Notes: generated by a model from the sequence alone, not told the origin. A stretch of 64,000 nt of DNA from Pseudoclavibacter sp. AY1H1 (GCF_002931055.1 NZ_PSXX01000003.1:234678-298677), one strand, 5' to 3'; positions 14,604 through 24,189 are shown, numbered from the stretch's first letter. Numbers and translations: made by a program.

Positions 14604-16102
14604 GTCCGCACCAAGCTGATGCGGGCGCGGAGCCCTCCTTCTGGGGCGCGGTCGTAGTCGACGGTGGCGCGGTTGGCGCGTGCCAGCTCCCCGACGATCG
14701 CGAGGCCGAGCCCGGTCCCCGGCAGGGATCGGTGGCTCGGCGAGCGCCAGAACCGCGTGCCGAGCTGGGCGAGCTCATCCTCGTCGACGCCTGGTCCGTC
14801 ATCGCTGATCTCGAGCACCGCGCGTGGACCGTCGATCTCGAACGCTGCGAACGCCTCGAACGCCTCAGGCGGTTGGCTGCGGCCGTCGAGCGCGCCGTCA
14901 GGCTCTCCTTCGCCCGGCACCGCCCCGGACCACCCGGAGCTGGGCGCCGCGGCGAACCGGATCGTGACGCTCGCCCCCTCGCCCGCGTACTTCCGCGCGT
15001 TGTCGAGCATGGTCTCGACGATCTCCTCCAGGTCGCTCTTGCGGCACGCGACCCTGATCTCCTCGCCGCCGTCGAACCGCAGACGCATGCCCTCCTCGCG
15101 GAAGCGCTCCTCGTGGGGCGCCGTGAGCATGGCCGCCGAGGTGAGGTGCTCTCGCGCGGCGCCGTCGGCGAAGCCCGTGCGCCTGCCGCTCGCCTCTGCC
15201 GTGGCGCGGTGCTCGGCATCGGCGAGCACCAGCATCCGGTCGACGACGTGCTCGAGACGGTCGAGGTCGCCGCCGACGGCCTCAAGCGCCGCCTCCTCCG
15301 CCTCGTCGCGCGGGAGGGCGTCGATGCGCAGGCGGATCGCGGCGAGCGGGTTGCGCAGCTGATGCGACGCCTCGGCGACGAACCCCCGCTGCTGCTCGAG
15401 CGCGTCCTCGACTCCCCTCGACATGCGCGCGAACGAGGAGGAGAGGCGCCTGAGCTCGAGGGGCCCGGTCGCGGCCGCGAGGTCGGGCTCCCGCTGCTCG
15501 GCGAGGGCGTTCGCGGCCGCGTCCAGGGCACGAACGGGACGCAGCACCCAGCTGGTCCAGAACTGCGACGCGGCGAAGAGCAGCAGCAGGAGCAGCAGGC
15601 CCGCGAGCGCGACGAGCGCCCACCAGCCGGTGATCTGCGCTTTCGCCTCCGTCTGGTTCACCTCGAGGACGACCGCCCCGGATGCGGCGCTCGCGCCGTT
15701 CGCGAACGGCTCGGCCACGAGGTGGGTGTCGTCGCTCCACGGGTAGATCGTCGAGATGGAGCGCTGCGGCACCGTGCGCGACGCGGCGAGCACGAGCGAC
15801 GCGACCTGCGGGTCCAGCTCGAGGCCGCCGACGGAGGACACGACCTTGCCCTCGCTGTCGACGACCATCGCCGCTTCGCCGTACGTCTCGGCGAAGCGCT
15901 CGAGGTAGCGCTCGAGCCCGGACGCGTCGTCGGCGGCCACCGCCGTCTCCGCGCGCTGCACGATCTGGTCCATCGAGGTGGCGCGCTGCAGGGTGAGCTG
16001 CTGGGTGCGGTTCACGGCGATGCCCTCGCTCGCCGGGACGATGATGGCGATGACCGTGAGCAGTCCGAAGAGCATGAGAGGCAGCAGCACCTGCAGCTTC
16101 AT
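14597..16102 (-). CDS. Two-component histidine kinase (TctE-like)
   Basis: 501 residues: an N-terminal membrane segment (8-24), an extracytoplasmic region (about 25-160) of the 2CSK_N/TctE type, a second membrane segment (161-183), HAMP, then the H-box SHQLRNPLAAIRLRID with His247 and a HATPase with DNARKY, DDGPGVDEDE and GTGLGLAIV. It phosphorylates the response regulator encoded just upstream, whose stop overlaps its ATG. The extracytoplasmic part may contact the TAXI binding protein encoded next. Unusual are the serine-proline-rich stretch in the ATPase domain (SSGWSGAVPGEGEPDG) and its length. Confidence 0.92.
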   Translation of the reverse strand: MKLQVLLPLMLFGLLTVIAIIVPASEGIAVNRTQQLTLQRATSMDQIVQRAETAVAADDASGLERYLERFAETYGEAAMVVDSEGKVVSSVGGLELDPQVASLVLAASRTVPQRSISTIYPWSDDTHLVAEPFANGASAASGAVVLEVNQTEAKAQITGWWALVALAGLLLLLLLFAASQFWTSWVLRPVRALDAAANALAEQREPDLAAATGPLELRRLSSSFARMSRGVEDALEQQRGFVAEASHQLRNPLAAIRLRIDALPRDEAEEAALEAVGGDLDRLEHVVDRMLVLADAEHRATAEASGRRTGFADGAAREHLTSAAMLTAPHEERFREEGMRLRFDGGEEIRVACRKSDLEEIVETMLDNARKYAGEGASVTIRFAAAPSSGWSGAVPGEGEPDGALDGRSQPPEAFEAFAAFEIDGPRAVLEISDDGPGVDEDELAQLGTRFWRSPSHRSLPGTGLGLAIVGELARANRATVDYDRAPEGGLRARISLVRTW

Positions 16103-16761
16103 CGCGCCGGCTTCGTCTCGAGCCGGTAGCCGAAGCCGCGGATCGTGGTGATGGCGACGGCGGGCAGCTTCTGGCGCAGCTGCGCGAGGTGCACGTCGAA
16201 GGAGCGCGAGGTGGCGGCGTAGGCGTCGCCCCACACCTGGTCGAGGAGCTCCTGCCTGCTCACGGCCCTGCCGAGCCGTTTCGCGAGAATCGCGAGCAGC
16301 TCGAACTCGGTCGGCGTGAGCGAGACCTCGGCGCCGCCGACGACGACTCGCCGCGAGAGCAGCTCGATCCTCGCGTCGCCGAGCTGCACCACCTCGGGCT
16401 CGGCCGCGGGCGCGCGACGCCTGGCGACGGCGTCGATGCGGGCGAGCAGCTCGTGCATGCGAACGGGCTTGACGAGGTAGTCGTCGGCGCCGAGGCCGAG
16501 CGCTCGCACCGTCGAGCGCTCGTCGCCGCGGGCCGTGACGACGATGACGGGCACCTGGCTCACCTGGCGGAGCCGCCTGAGCACCTCCAGGCCGTCCATG
16601 TCCTCGAGTCCCAGGTCGAGGAGCACGAGCTCGGCGTCTCGGTGCTGGAGCAGCACGTCGCTGCCGCGGGCGACCTGCACGCAGGCGTGATCGGCGCGGC
16701 CGAGCACGGCCGCGAGGGCGGCGGAGACGGACGCGTCATCCTCGGCGACGAGCACACGCAT
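16099..16761 (-). CDS. OmpR-family response regulator (TctD-like)
   Basis: 220 residues. The receiver domain has acidic pocket EDD (7-9), phospho-acceptor Asp49, and Lys98 in LVKPVRMHELL. The C-terminal winged helix (about 130-218) ends with RGFGYRLET, typical of OmpR/PhoB members. The start MRVLVAEDD was chosen as the usual first strand; an upstream open frame has no support. First gene of the RR-HK-TAXI operon. An 11-bp-spaced direct repeat (16801-16817) upstream is its probable binding site. Confidence 0.93.
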   Translation of the reverse strand: MRVLVAEDDASVSAALAAVLGRADHACVQVARGSDVLLQHRDAELVLLDLGLEDMDGLEVLRRLRQVSQVPVIVVTARGDERSTVRALGLGADDYLVKPVRMHELLARIDAVARRRAPAAEPEVVQLGDARIELLSRRVVVGGAEVSLTPTEFELLAILAKRLGRAVSRQELLDQVWGDAYAATSRSFDVHLAQLRQKLPAVAITTIRGFGYRLETKPAR

Positions 16762-16800
16762 ACCCCCAATGGTAGGCGCGGGCAGAGATGCGAGGTCCAC

Positions 16801-16817
16801 GTAAAGGGAATGTAAGG
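16801..16817. promoter_or_regulatory. Direct-repeat box for the response regulator
   Basis: GTAAAG (16801-16806) and GTAAGG (16812-16817) are spaced 11 bp start to start, the classic pitch for OmpR-family dimers. It sits between the regulator gene and the divergent MHS permease and so may control both. Confidence 0.6.
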
Positions 16818-16928
16818 ATCCGCTCGCGCCCCTTGCCCGGTGCAGAGAGTTGTCCAGTACACCCACACCGAGGTGGGGCCAGGGCTCCGCCTGCTGGCAG
16901 ATGAAGATCGACGACGATGGAGAAGTCA

Positions 16929-18305
16929 ATGACGACGACACAAGTGCCGGGCAGCCTGCGCCGCTCGGTTTCCAACACCCTGAAGGGCTCGGCAGGCAAC
17001 CTCGTCGAGTGGTACGACGTCTACGTCTACTCGGTCTTCGCCTCGTACTTCGAGTTCCAGTTCTTCGACTCCGAGGACAAGAACTCGCAGATCTACATCT
17101 GGGCGATCTTCGCCGTCACGTTCCTCATGCGCCCCATCGGGGCCTGGTTCTTCGGACGCTTCGCGGACCGCCACGGGCGTCGCCTCGCGCTCACCGTGTC
17201 GGTGTCGATCATGGCCGGATGCTCGTTTGTCATCGCCCTCACCCCCTCCGCTGCCGTCATCGGCGCCGGAGCAGCCATCATCCTCATCGTCTGCCGCCTC
17301 GTGCAGGGCTTCGCGACGGGCGGCGAGTACGGCACGAGCGCGACCTACATGTCGGAGGCGGCCATCCGCGGCCGCCGCGGCTTCCTCTCGTCGTTCCACT
17401 ACGTGACCCTCGTCGGCGGCCACGTGCTCGCGCAGGCGACCCTCCTCATCATGGTGCTGGCCATGCCGACCGAGGCGATCTCAGAGTGGGGCTGGCGCAT
17501 CGCGTTCGCGATCGGCGGCGTCGCCGCGATCGTCGTCTTCTACCTGCGACGCACCATGGACGAGTCGCTCAGCGAGTCGGCGCTCGAGTCGGTCAAGGAC
17601 GGCAAGTCGCGCTCCTCCGGCTCGATGAAGGAGCTCATCCTGCACCAGTGGCGCCCGCTGCTGCTCTGCTTCCTCATCACGATGGGCGGCACCGTCGCCT
17701 TCTACACGTACTCGGTCACGGGCCCCGGCATCGTGAAGAAGGCATTCGCGGGCGACGACGTCGTGTCCGGCACGATCCTGAACCTCATCGCGCTCACCGT
17801 GCTCATGCTGCTGCAGCCCATCGGCGGCTGGCTGTCCGACATCGTGGGCCGCAAGACGCTGCTCGTGTTCTTCGGCGCAGGCGGCGTGCTCTACACGTGG
17901 TTCCTGCTCACCTACCTGCCGCAGCAGACCAACGAGTTCGCGGCGTTCGGCATCCTCGTGGGCGGCTTCGTGATCCTCACCGGCTACACGTCGATCAACG
18001 CCGTCGTGAAGGCCGAGCTGTTCCCGACGCACATCCGCGCCCTCGGCGTCGGCTTCGGCTACGCCATGGCGAACTCCATCTTCGGCGGCACGGCGCCGCT
18101 CCTCTACACGGCCGCCGGCGAAGCGCAGCAGGTGCCGCTGTTCATCGTCTACGTCACCATCGCGATCGCCGCGTCGCTCGTCGTCTACGTCTTCTTCCTC
18201 CACAACAAGGGCGCGAACTGGCTCGACGACGAGAAGGCGATGCGGGCGAGGGACACGGATCGGGACGAGAAGCGCGAGGCGCGTCAGACCGCCGGCGCAC
18301 GCTGA
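16929..18305 (+). CDS. MHS-family (KgtP/PcaK-like) carboxylate/H+ symporter
   Basis: 458 residues, 12 membrane segments. The metabolite:H+ symporter marks are NLVEWYDVYVYS near residues 20-31, GRFADRHGRR, and RLVQGFATGGEYG. MHS members carry 2-oxoglutarate, citrate, proline/betaine or shikimate. An upstream ATG at 16917 overlaps the ribosome binding site GGAGAA, so ATG 16929, six bases after it, is preferred. It is divergent from the two-component operon, suggesting that the sensed carboxylate is the imported substrate. A hairpin terminator follows. Confidence 0.9.
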   Translation: MTTTQVPGSLRRSVSNTLKGSAGNLVEWYDVYVYSVFASYFEFQFFDSEDKNSQIYIWAIFAVTFLMRPIGAWFFGRFADRHGRRLALTVSVSIMAGCSFVIALTPSAAVIGAGAAIILIVCRLVQGFATGGEYGTSATYMSEAAIRGRRGFLSSFHYVTLVGGHVLAQATLLIMVLAMPTEAISEWGWRIAFAIGGVAAIVVFYLRRTMDESLSESALESVKDGKSRSSGSMKELILHQWRPLLLCFLITMGGTVAFYTYSVTGPGIVKKAFAGDDVVSGTILNLIALTVLMLLQPIGGWLSDIVGRKTLLVFFGAGGVLYTWFLLTYLPQQTNEFAAFGILVGGFVILTGYTSINAVVKAELFPTHIRALGVGFGYAMANSIFGGTAPLLYTAAGEAQQVPLFIVYVTIAIAASLVVYVFFLHNKGANWLDDEKAMRARDTDRDEKREARQTAGAR

Positions 18306-18374
18306 CCCGCGCTGACTCCGCTGCCCCCGCAGTCCGTCGCTGAACGCCGCTGAGGCGGAACGCATCCCCACAGC

Positions 18375-18408
18375 GAATGCAGGCTCGTTTCCGGACGGGC
18401 CTGCATTC
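18375..18408 (+). terminator. Terminator after the MHS permease
   Basis: GAATGCAGGC (18375-18384) pairs exactly with GCCTGCATTC (18399-18408), followed by CTCGTCT. Confidence 0.7.
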
Positions 18409-18577
18409 CTCGTCTGGCTGCGCGACGGCGGAGAACTGGCCGCGCCGCGGCCGAGGTGGAACGGAGGCGGAGCGGGGCGTGCCCGGGCGGGCAGCCCCCG
18501 AACCGCGTCCCGGCAGCTGCGGGGACGGCAGGGCCCACGCGCAGGCTTCCACTGTCACGCACCCGTACATTGACGGC

Positions 18578-19381
18578 ATGACTTCCCGGATGCTCCCCCT
18601 TCGTTTCGGATCCCAGACAGTGCTCATCACGGGCGCGAGCTCTGGGCTCGGGGCGGAGTTCGCCCGCCAGCTCGCCTCTCGCGGCAGCGACCTGGTGCTC
18701 GTGGCCCGGCGCGAATCGAAGCTGGAGAGCCTCGCCGCCGAGCTGCGCGACCGGTTCGGCGTGACGGTGACGACGATCGCCGCCGACCTCTGTGAGCCGG
18801 GCGCCGCGTCCGCACTCGGGACCGAGCTCGAGGGCCGCGGAGTGAGCGTGACGAGCCTCATCAACAACGCGGGGTTCGGCACGAGCGGCGGCTTCCACGA
18901 GGAGGACCCCGAGCGGGTGCGCGCCGAGATCGCGCTCAACGTCGCGGCGCTCGTCGACCTCACGCACACCTTCATCGCGCAGCTGCGCGCGGGCGACGGC
19001 TTCCTCGTCAACGTCGCGAGCGTCGCCGGCTACCAGCCCACGCCGGGCTTCGCCGTCTACGGCGCGACCAAGGCGTTCGTCCGCAGCTTCACCGAGGCGC
19101 TGTGGGCCGAGTCGGCAGGCACCGGGCTGCGCGTTCTCGCGCTCTCCCCCGGCCCCACAGCAACCGAGTTCTTCGAGGTCGCCGGCGAGGATATCGGCTC
19201 CGGCCTGCCGAAGATGACGGCCCGCAAGGTCGTCGGCCTGACGCTCCGCGAACTCAAGAAGCCGAACCCTGGACCCTCCGTCGTCCCCGGCCCGATCAAC
19301 ACGTCCCTGACGATCGCCTCGAAGCTCGTCCCGCGGAAGCTGCTGCTGCGCGCCATGAGTCGGGCCTCGCGCTCCCGCTGA
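18578..19381 (+). CDS. SDR-family oxidoreductase (classical, DltE-like)
   Basis: 267 residues. TGASSGLG near 17-24, NNAGFG near 92-97, catalytic Ser in NVASVAGYQP and YGATKAF giving YxxxK. The subgroup with a C-terminal KKPNPGPSVVPGPINTSL segment often acts on hydrophobic alcohols or ketones; substrate unknown. The start at ATG 18578 is followed by a second possible start at MLPLRFG. It stands alone, convergent with GH4. Confidence 0.88.
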   Translation: MTSRMLPLRFGSQTVLITGASSGLGAEFARQLASRGSDLVLVARRESKLESLAAELRDRFGVTVTTIAADLCEPGAASALGTELEGRGVSVTSLINNAGFGTSGGFHEEDPERVRAEIALNVAALVDLTHTFIAQLRAGDGFLVNVASVAGYQPTPGFAVYGATKAFVRSFTEALWAESAGTGLRVLALSPGPTATEFFEVAGEDIGSGLPKMTARKVVGLTLRELKKPNPGPSVVPGPINTSLTIASKLVPRKLLLRAMSRASRSR

Positions 19382-19401
19382 CGGAACGCCCCGCGCTCGG
19401 C

Positions 19402-20760
19402 TTAGCGCAGCAGCGCACCGATCCCGGCGAAGTGCTGGCTGTACCTGTCGACGAGCTTCCGGGCCACCCCGACCGAGTCGACGAGCGGATGCGCCGCGAA
19501 GCCGCGCCAGGCGAGCTCGCGGGAGCCGCGCGTCGCGGCCTCGATGACCAGCCGCTCGGCGGACTTCACCTGCACCATCAGCCCGAGCATCTCGCCCTCG
19601 ACGGGCGCGACCGGCCACGGATGCACGCCATCGGCGTCGACGACGCAGCCGACCTCGACAACCGCGTCGTCGGGGAGCGCGGGCACGAGGGAGCCGTTGC
19701 GCACGTTCAGGATCATGGTGGCTGGCCGCCCTGAGGAGAGAGCCGCCATGAGGTCGAGCGCGACGCTCTCGTAGCCGCCGCCCGCGACATCCTCGACCTC
19801 GCGCTCCTCCCCCTCCTCGCGACTCTCGGCCATGTAGCTCGCCTCGCGCTCGTGGCGGGTGCGCATCCACGACTCGAAGGGGTCGGCGCCGGGGTTCGCG
19901 AAGAACTCGCCCTGCTGCGCGTCGAGGTACTCGCCCCTGGTCGCGTCCGCGGCGCGGATGCTGGCGTTGGCCTCACGCGTGAACGAGTAGTAGTACAGGT
20001 ACTCGTTGGGCAGGGCGCCGAGCGCCCGCACCCAGTCGAAGCCGAGCAGGCGCGCCTCCTCGATGCGCTGCAGGGACGTGTCGGACGCGAGCAGCTCCGG
20101 CAGGCGCTCGACGCCGTCGACCCGCAGCGAGCGCAGCCAGCCGAGGTGGTTCAAGCCGACGTAGTCGAAGGCGATATCCGAGGGCTCTCCCCGACCCTCG
20201 GGGCCGGCGGAGACGTGGGCCCCCGCAACCGCCGCCGCTCGGCGCATGAGCCCGATCGGAGTGTCGCAGATGCCGACGACACGGTCGCCGAGCACGCCCC
20301 GCATCGCCTCGGTGACGATTCCGGCGGGGTTCGTGAAGTTGATCACCCAGGCATCGGGAGCGACTCGCTTGATGGTCTCGGCGAGCGAGACCATGAACGG
20401 GATCGTGCGCAGCGCATACGCGAGCCCGCCAGGCCCGACCGTCTCCTGGCCGAGCACCCCCAGCTCGAGGGCGATGCGCTCATCCGCGACCCTGCCGGCC
20501 GTGCCGCCCACGCGGACGGCGCTGAACACGAAGTCCGTCTCGCGCAGCGCCTCCTCGAGGTCGGTCGTGACGCTGATGCGCGGCGCGAAGCGCTTCTCGC
20601 TCGCGATGCGCTCGACGATGACGCGGATGATCGCCAGCCGCTCCGGCGAGACGTCGTAGAGGCTCAGCTCGTCGATGCGCACGGGCGCCTCGTCGGAGGC
20701 CACCGCCTCGAACACCTGGGGGACGCGGAACCCTCCGCCTCCGATGATCGTGAGCTTCAC
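19402..20760 (-). CDS. Glycoside hydrolase family 4 (6-phospho-beta-glucosidase-like)
   Basis: 452 residues. NAD-binding GGGGFRVP at 7-14, NFTNPAG, the metal-binding Cys in GICDTPIG, and the metal-binding His in GLNHLGWLR. GH4 enzymes need NAD+ and Mn2+ and hydrolyse by oxidation-elimination at C3. The VPQV(F) N-terminus places it with 6-phospho-beta-glucosidases rather than alpha-galactosidases. It starts at GTG overlapping the DeoR stop (GTGA), so both are one transcript. Because the neighbouring importer is ABC rather than PTS, the phosphorylated substrate must come from a kinase or the enzyme acts on a free glycoside; this stays open. Confidence 0.9.
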   Translation of the reverse strand: MKLTIIGGGGFRVPQVFEAVASDEAPVRIDELSLYDVSPERLAIIRVIVERIASEKRFAPRISVTTDLEEALRETDFVFSAVRVGGTAGRVADERIALELGVLGQETVGPGGLAYALRTIPFMVSLAETIKRVAPDAWVINFTNPAGIVTEAMRGVLGDRVVGICDTPIGLMRRAAAVAGAHVSAGPEGRGEPSDIAFDYVGLNHLGWLRSLRVDGVERLPELLASDTSLQRIEEARLLGFDWVRALGALPNEYLYYYSFTREANASIRAADATRGEYLDAQQGEFFANPGADPFESWMRTRHEREASYMAESREEGEEREVEDVAGGGYESVALDLMAALSSGRPATMILNVRNGSLVPALPDDAVVEVGCVVDADGVHPWPVAPVEGEMLGLMVQVKSAERLVIEAATRGSRELAWRGFAAHPLVDSVGVARKLVDRYSQHFAGIGALLR

Positions 20761-21515
20761 GAGAACATCACCTCGACTTTCGCTGTCCGCAGCACGGCGA
20801 GCGTCGCCGGGTCCGCATGGTCTTCCGTGACGATCGCGGAGATGGCGGATGCGCCGCACACGCTCAGCAGACCGACTCCAGGGAACTTCGTGGCATCCGC
20901 CAGCACGACCGTGCGCTGCGAGGAGGCGATCATCGCGAGCTTCACGGGCACCTCGGTGCCGGTCGTATCGGAGATCGTGCCGTCTGCTCTGATGCCGCTC
21001 GTGCCGAGGAAGCACACGGTCGCGCGGATCTGCGCGAGCGCCTGCTCGGTCAGCACCCCGACCATCGAGCTGTAGTTCTTCCGCACGACCCCGCCGAGCA
21101 CGATGAGCTCGACGGCGTCGTCGTCGCGGAGCGCGTCCACCACGGCGAGGCTCGAGGTGATGACGGTGATGCGTCGCCCCCGCAGCTGCCTGGCGAGCAG
21201 CGCCGTCGTGGTGCCGATGTCGATGAGGACGACGTCGCCGTCCCGGACGAGCGTGGCGGCCCGCGCCGCGATGGCGGTCTTCTGCGCGCTCTGGTGGGTC
21301 GCGACCTCGGCGAACGGCACCCGGTCGGGCTCGACGCCGCCACCACCTCGGACGCGGCGAAGCAGCCCCTCGGCGCTGAGGGCGTTGAGGTCCCGCCGGA
21401 CCGTCGACGGCGACACCCCGAACTCGACGGCGAGCTCCTCGACCGTGACCTGACCGTCCGCGCGCAGCGACTGCAGGATGCGAGCCTGACGCGTCGTGGT
21501 GAGCATGCGAGGCAT
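20757..21515 (-). CDS. DeoR-family transcriptional repressor
   Basis: 252 residues. The DeoR helix-turn-helix (about 6-58: RQARILQSLRADGQVTVEEL, VSPSTVRRDLNALS) is followed by a DeoRC sugar-phosphate sensor with VLIDIGTTT and TVVLADATKF. Such repressors are released by sugar phosphates, consistent with the GH4 gene it is coupled to and with the divergent PfkB kinase. MPRML is taken as start; an MLTTTRQ start nine bases later is possible. Confidence 0.9.
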   Translation of the reverse strand: MPRMLTTTRQARILQSLRADGQVTVEELAVEFGVSPSTVRRDLNALSAEGLLRRVRGGGGVEPDRVPFAEVATHQSAQKTAIAARAATLVRDGDVVLIDIGTTTALLARQLRGRRITVITSSLAVVDALRDDDAVELIVLGGVVRKNYSSMVGVLTEQALAQIRATVCFLGTSGIRADGTISDTTGTEVPVKLAMIASSQRTVVLADATKFPGVGLLSVCGASAISAIVTEDHADPATLAVLRTAKVEVMFS

Positions 21516-21629
21516 CGTAGCAGTCACCAACGAGCACGTCGCAAGCACGAACGAGCGGGACTTGACGCACGAACGATCACCGCGCAGGATGTGTGAGCAA
21601 CACCGCTGTTGCTACCGAGAGGAGCCGCG
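21516..21629. promoter_or_regulatory. Divergent DeoR-GH4 / PfkB promoter region
   Basis: 114 bases, with mildly repeated ACGAACGA/AACGAGC elements (CACCAACGAGCACG, GCACGAACGAGCGG, GCACGAACGATC between about 21525 and 21578) that look like direct DeoR half-sites. Promoter boxes are not obvious. Confidence 0.45.
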
Positions 21630-22721
21630 ATGGCTTCGGCCCATCACGACACACCCCCGACCGACTCGGTCGATGGTGCGCGATTCGATGTGGTCCTCGC
21701 GGGCTCCGTCTTCTTCGACATCGTCTTCACCGACCTCCACGGCTCGCCGAGCGCGGGCACGGAGGTGTGGGCAGAGGGCATGGGGTCGACGCCGGGCGGC
21801 ATCGCCAACCTCGCCGTCGCGGCCAGCCGCCTCGGGCTCACCACCTCGCTCGCCTCCGTCTTCGGCGACGACGTCTACGGGCGCTGGTGCTGGGAGCTGC
21901 TGGAGGAGCACGAGGGCATCGACCTCAGCCGTTCGCGGCGCTTCGAGAACTGGCACACCGCGGTCACGGTCTCCGTGGCGCAGGACGGCGACCGCAGCAT
22001 GATCACGCACGGGCACCCGAGCCCCATCTCGAGCGACGCGCTCCTCAGCGACGGCGTCTCGAGCCGCACCGCGCTCGCCGAGCTCGGCGCCATGACGAGC
22101 CTCGAGCAGGAGCCGTGGTGGCTGCGCGCGGCGGCCGACGGCACCCGGATCTTCGCCGACGTGGGCTGGGACGACACGGGCGTGTGGGACCGAGCCGTGC
22201 TCGAGCCCCTGTCGTCCTGCTACGCCTTCATGCCGAACGAGCGGGAGGCCGTCGAGTACACGCGCGCCAGCTCGCCCCTCGCCGCGGCCCGCGCCCTCGC
22301 CGAGCACGTGCCCATCGTCGTCGTGACCTGCGGCAAAGACGGTGCCATCGGCATCGACTCCGCGACGGGTGAAGAGGTCCGGGTTCCCGCCGTGCCCGTC
22401 CGCGCCCTCGACGCGACCGGCGCCGGGGACGTGTTCGGCGCATCCTTCGTGCTCGGCTCGCTGCGCGACTGGCCGCTCGAGCAGCGCCTCCAGTTCTCGG
22501 CGCTCTGCTCGGCCCTCGCCGTGCAGCAGTTCGGCGGATCGCTCGCGGCCCCAGGCTGGGGCGACATCGCCGACTGGTGGGATGCGACGCGCGCCTCGGG
22601 AGACACCGAGCTCACGGAGCGCTACGGCTTCCTGCAGGACGTGCTGCCGTCGGAGCGCCCAGGCGCGGTCCGCCGCGCGGAGGCCACGTTCCGCCTCGTC
22701 GACCACTTCCCCGGAGTCTGA
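21630..22721 (+). CDS. PfkB-family carbohydrate kinase
   Basis: 363 residues. The N-terminal GG-type motif is STPGGIANLAVAASRLGL, and the C-terminal signature DATGAGDVFGASF has catalytic Asp267. Ribokinase-fold kinases phosphorylate sugars or nucleosides with ATP. The start follows GAGAGGAG at good spacing. It heads the kinase-SBP-permease-permease series and is divergent from deoR/GH4. It is longer than ribokinase by about 50 residues, mostly in a C-terminal extension (DWWDATRASGDTELTERYGF). It could make the sugar phosphate that induces DeoR. Confidence 0.9.
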   Translation: MASAHHDTPPTDSVDGARFDVVLAGSVFFDIVFTDLHGSPSAGTEVWAEGMGSTPGGIANLAVAASRLGLTTSLASVFGDDVYGRWCWELLEEHEGIDLSRSRRFENWHTAVTVSVAQDGDRSMITHGHPSPISSDALLSDGVSSRTALAELGAMTSLEQEPWWLRAAADGTRIFADVGWDDTGVWDRAVLEPLSSCYAFMPNEREAVEYTRASSPLAAARALAEHVPIVVVTCGKDGAIGIDSATGEEVRVPAVPVRALDATGAGDVFGASFVLGSLRDWPLEQRLQFSALCSALAVQQFGGSLAAPGWGDIADWWDATRASGDTELTERYGFLQDVLPSERPGAVRRAEATFRLVDHFPGV

Positions 22722-22830
22722 CCGGCGCGCCAGAGCCGACCCAGCCGGGCTGTCGGCACCGCATCCGCGACAATTGACCGCTGGTCCCCATCGCACGAAA
22801 CGCACCCTCAGCGAAAGAAGGAAGCCGAAC

Positions 22831-24189
22831 ATGAACGAGAAGCATCGGAGAACCGCGGCGGTCGCCGGCGGGTTGGCACTCGCGCTCGCCCTCGCAGGAT
22901 GCGCGCCCGGCACGGGCCAGCAGGCCGCCCCCGATGCCTCCACGGCGGAGATCAGCACCGACATCTCGCAGGTCGGCGACGTCACGCTGACCGTCTGGGA
23001 CCAGGAGGTGCGCGGCGGGCAGAACGAGCAGATCGAGCAGCTGAACGCGGCGTTCGAGGAGAAGTACCCGAACGTCACCATCGAGCGGAACTCGCAGGCC
23101 TTCGACGACCTCGCGACGACGCTGCGCCTCGCCCTGACCGACGAGAACGCGCCGGACGTCGTGCAGGCCAACAACGGCCGCAACACGATGGGGGCGTTCG
23201 TCGAGGCCGGGCAGCTGCGCGCGCTCGACGACTACGCGGAGGCCTACGGCTGGTTCGACCGCTACCAGGAGTCGATCCTGCAGTACTCGACGTACAGCGA
23301 GGACGCGAAGGTCTTCGGAGACGGCAACCTCTACGGCCTGCCGCAGGTCGGCGAGGTCGTCGGCATCTTCTACTCGAAGGCGAAGCTCGCGTCGCTCGGC
23401 GTCGAGGTGCCGGGAACGTGGCCCGAGTTCGAGGCGGCGCTCGCGACGGCGAAGGCCGCAGGCGAGACGCCCATGCAGCTCGGCAACATCGAGCAGTGGC
23501 CGGCGGGCCACGTGTTCGGCCCGCTCCAGGGCGAGTACGTGGATGCGGAGACCATCACGAACCTCGGGCTCGGCAACCCCGGCGCGAGCTGGACCACTCC
23601 GGAGAACGTGGAGGCGGCGACCGCGCTCAAGGGCTGGGTCGACGACGGCTACTTCAACACGGGCGTGAACGGCACCGACTACGACGCGGCCTGGCAGGCG
23701 CTCGCCGAGGGCAACGGCGTGTTCCTCATCGGCGGCTCGTGGCTCGCGGCCGATCTCGAGGCGAGCATGGGCGACGACCTCGGCTTCTTCGTCCCGAAGA
23801 CGAGCGACGGGGCGCTCGCGACGACCGGAGGCACCGGACTCCCGTTCGCGATGACCTCCGCGGCAGACAACACGGACGTCGCGGCCGCCTACATCGACTT
23901 CCTGACGAGCGACGAGGCCATGCAGATCCTGGCCGACACCGGCAACCTGCCCGTCAACAACTCGGCTGAGCTCGCGCCGGAGTCCGGCGTCTTCGCCGAC
24001 ATCTACGGGGCGTTCGGCGAGGTCACCGAGTCGGGCAGCGTGCTCCCCTACCTGGACTACGCGACGCCGACCTTCGGCGACACCATCGGCCAGTCCCTGC
24101 AGGGGCTCATCGACGGGCAGCTCACGCCGGAGCAGTTCACCGAGACCCTCGAGACCGACTACGCCGACTTCATCGCGGCGAATGAGTAG
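22831..24189 (+). CDS. ABC sugar transporter, substrate-binding lipoprotein
   Basis: 452 residues. The signal peptide has lipobox LAGC and Cys24, then a family 1 extracellular solute-binding domain (LTVWDQEVRGGQNEQIEQ, later NGVFLIGGSWL). Preceded by GAAAGAAGGAAG. The two permease genes that follow lack a gene for the ATPase, so a shared MsiK-like ATPase encoded elsewhere is expected, as in many Actinobacteria. Substrate unknown; a beta-glucoside or similar saccharide is suggested by GH4. Confidence 0.93.
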   Translation: MNEKHRRTAAVAGGLALALALAGCAPGTGQQAAPDASTAEISTDISQVGDVTLTVWDQEVRGGQNEQIEQLNAAFEEKYPNVTIERNSQAFDDLATTLRLALTDENAPDVVQANNGRNTMGAFVEAGQLRALDDYAEAYGWFDRYQESILQYSTYSEDAKVFGDGNLYGLPQVGEVVGIFYSKAKLASLGVEVPGTWPEFEAALATAKAAGETPMQLGNIEQWPAGHVFGPLQGEYVDAETITNLGLGNPGASWTTPENVEAATALKGWVDDGYFNTGVNGTDYDAAWQALAEGNGVFLIGGSWLAADLEASMGDDLGFFVPKTSDGALATTGGTGLPFAMTSAADNTDVAAAYIDFLTSDEAMQILADTGNLPVNNSAELAPESGVFADIYGAFGEVTESGSVLPYLDYATPTFGDTIGQSLQGLIDGQLTPEQFTETLETDYADFIAANE

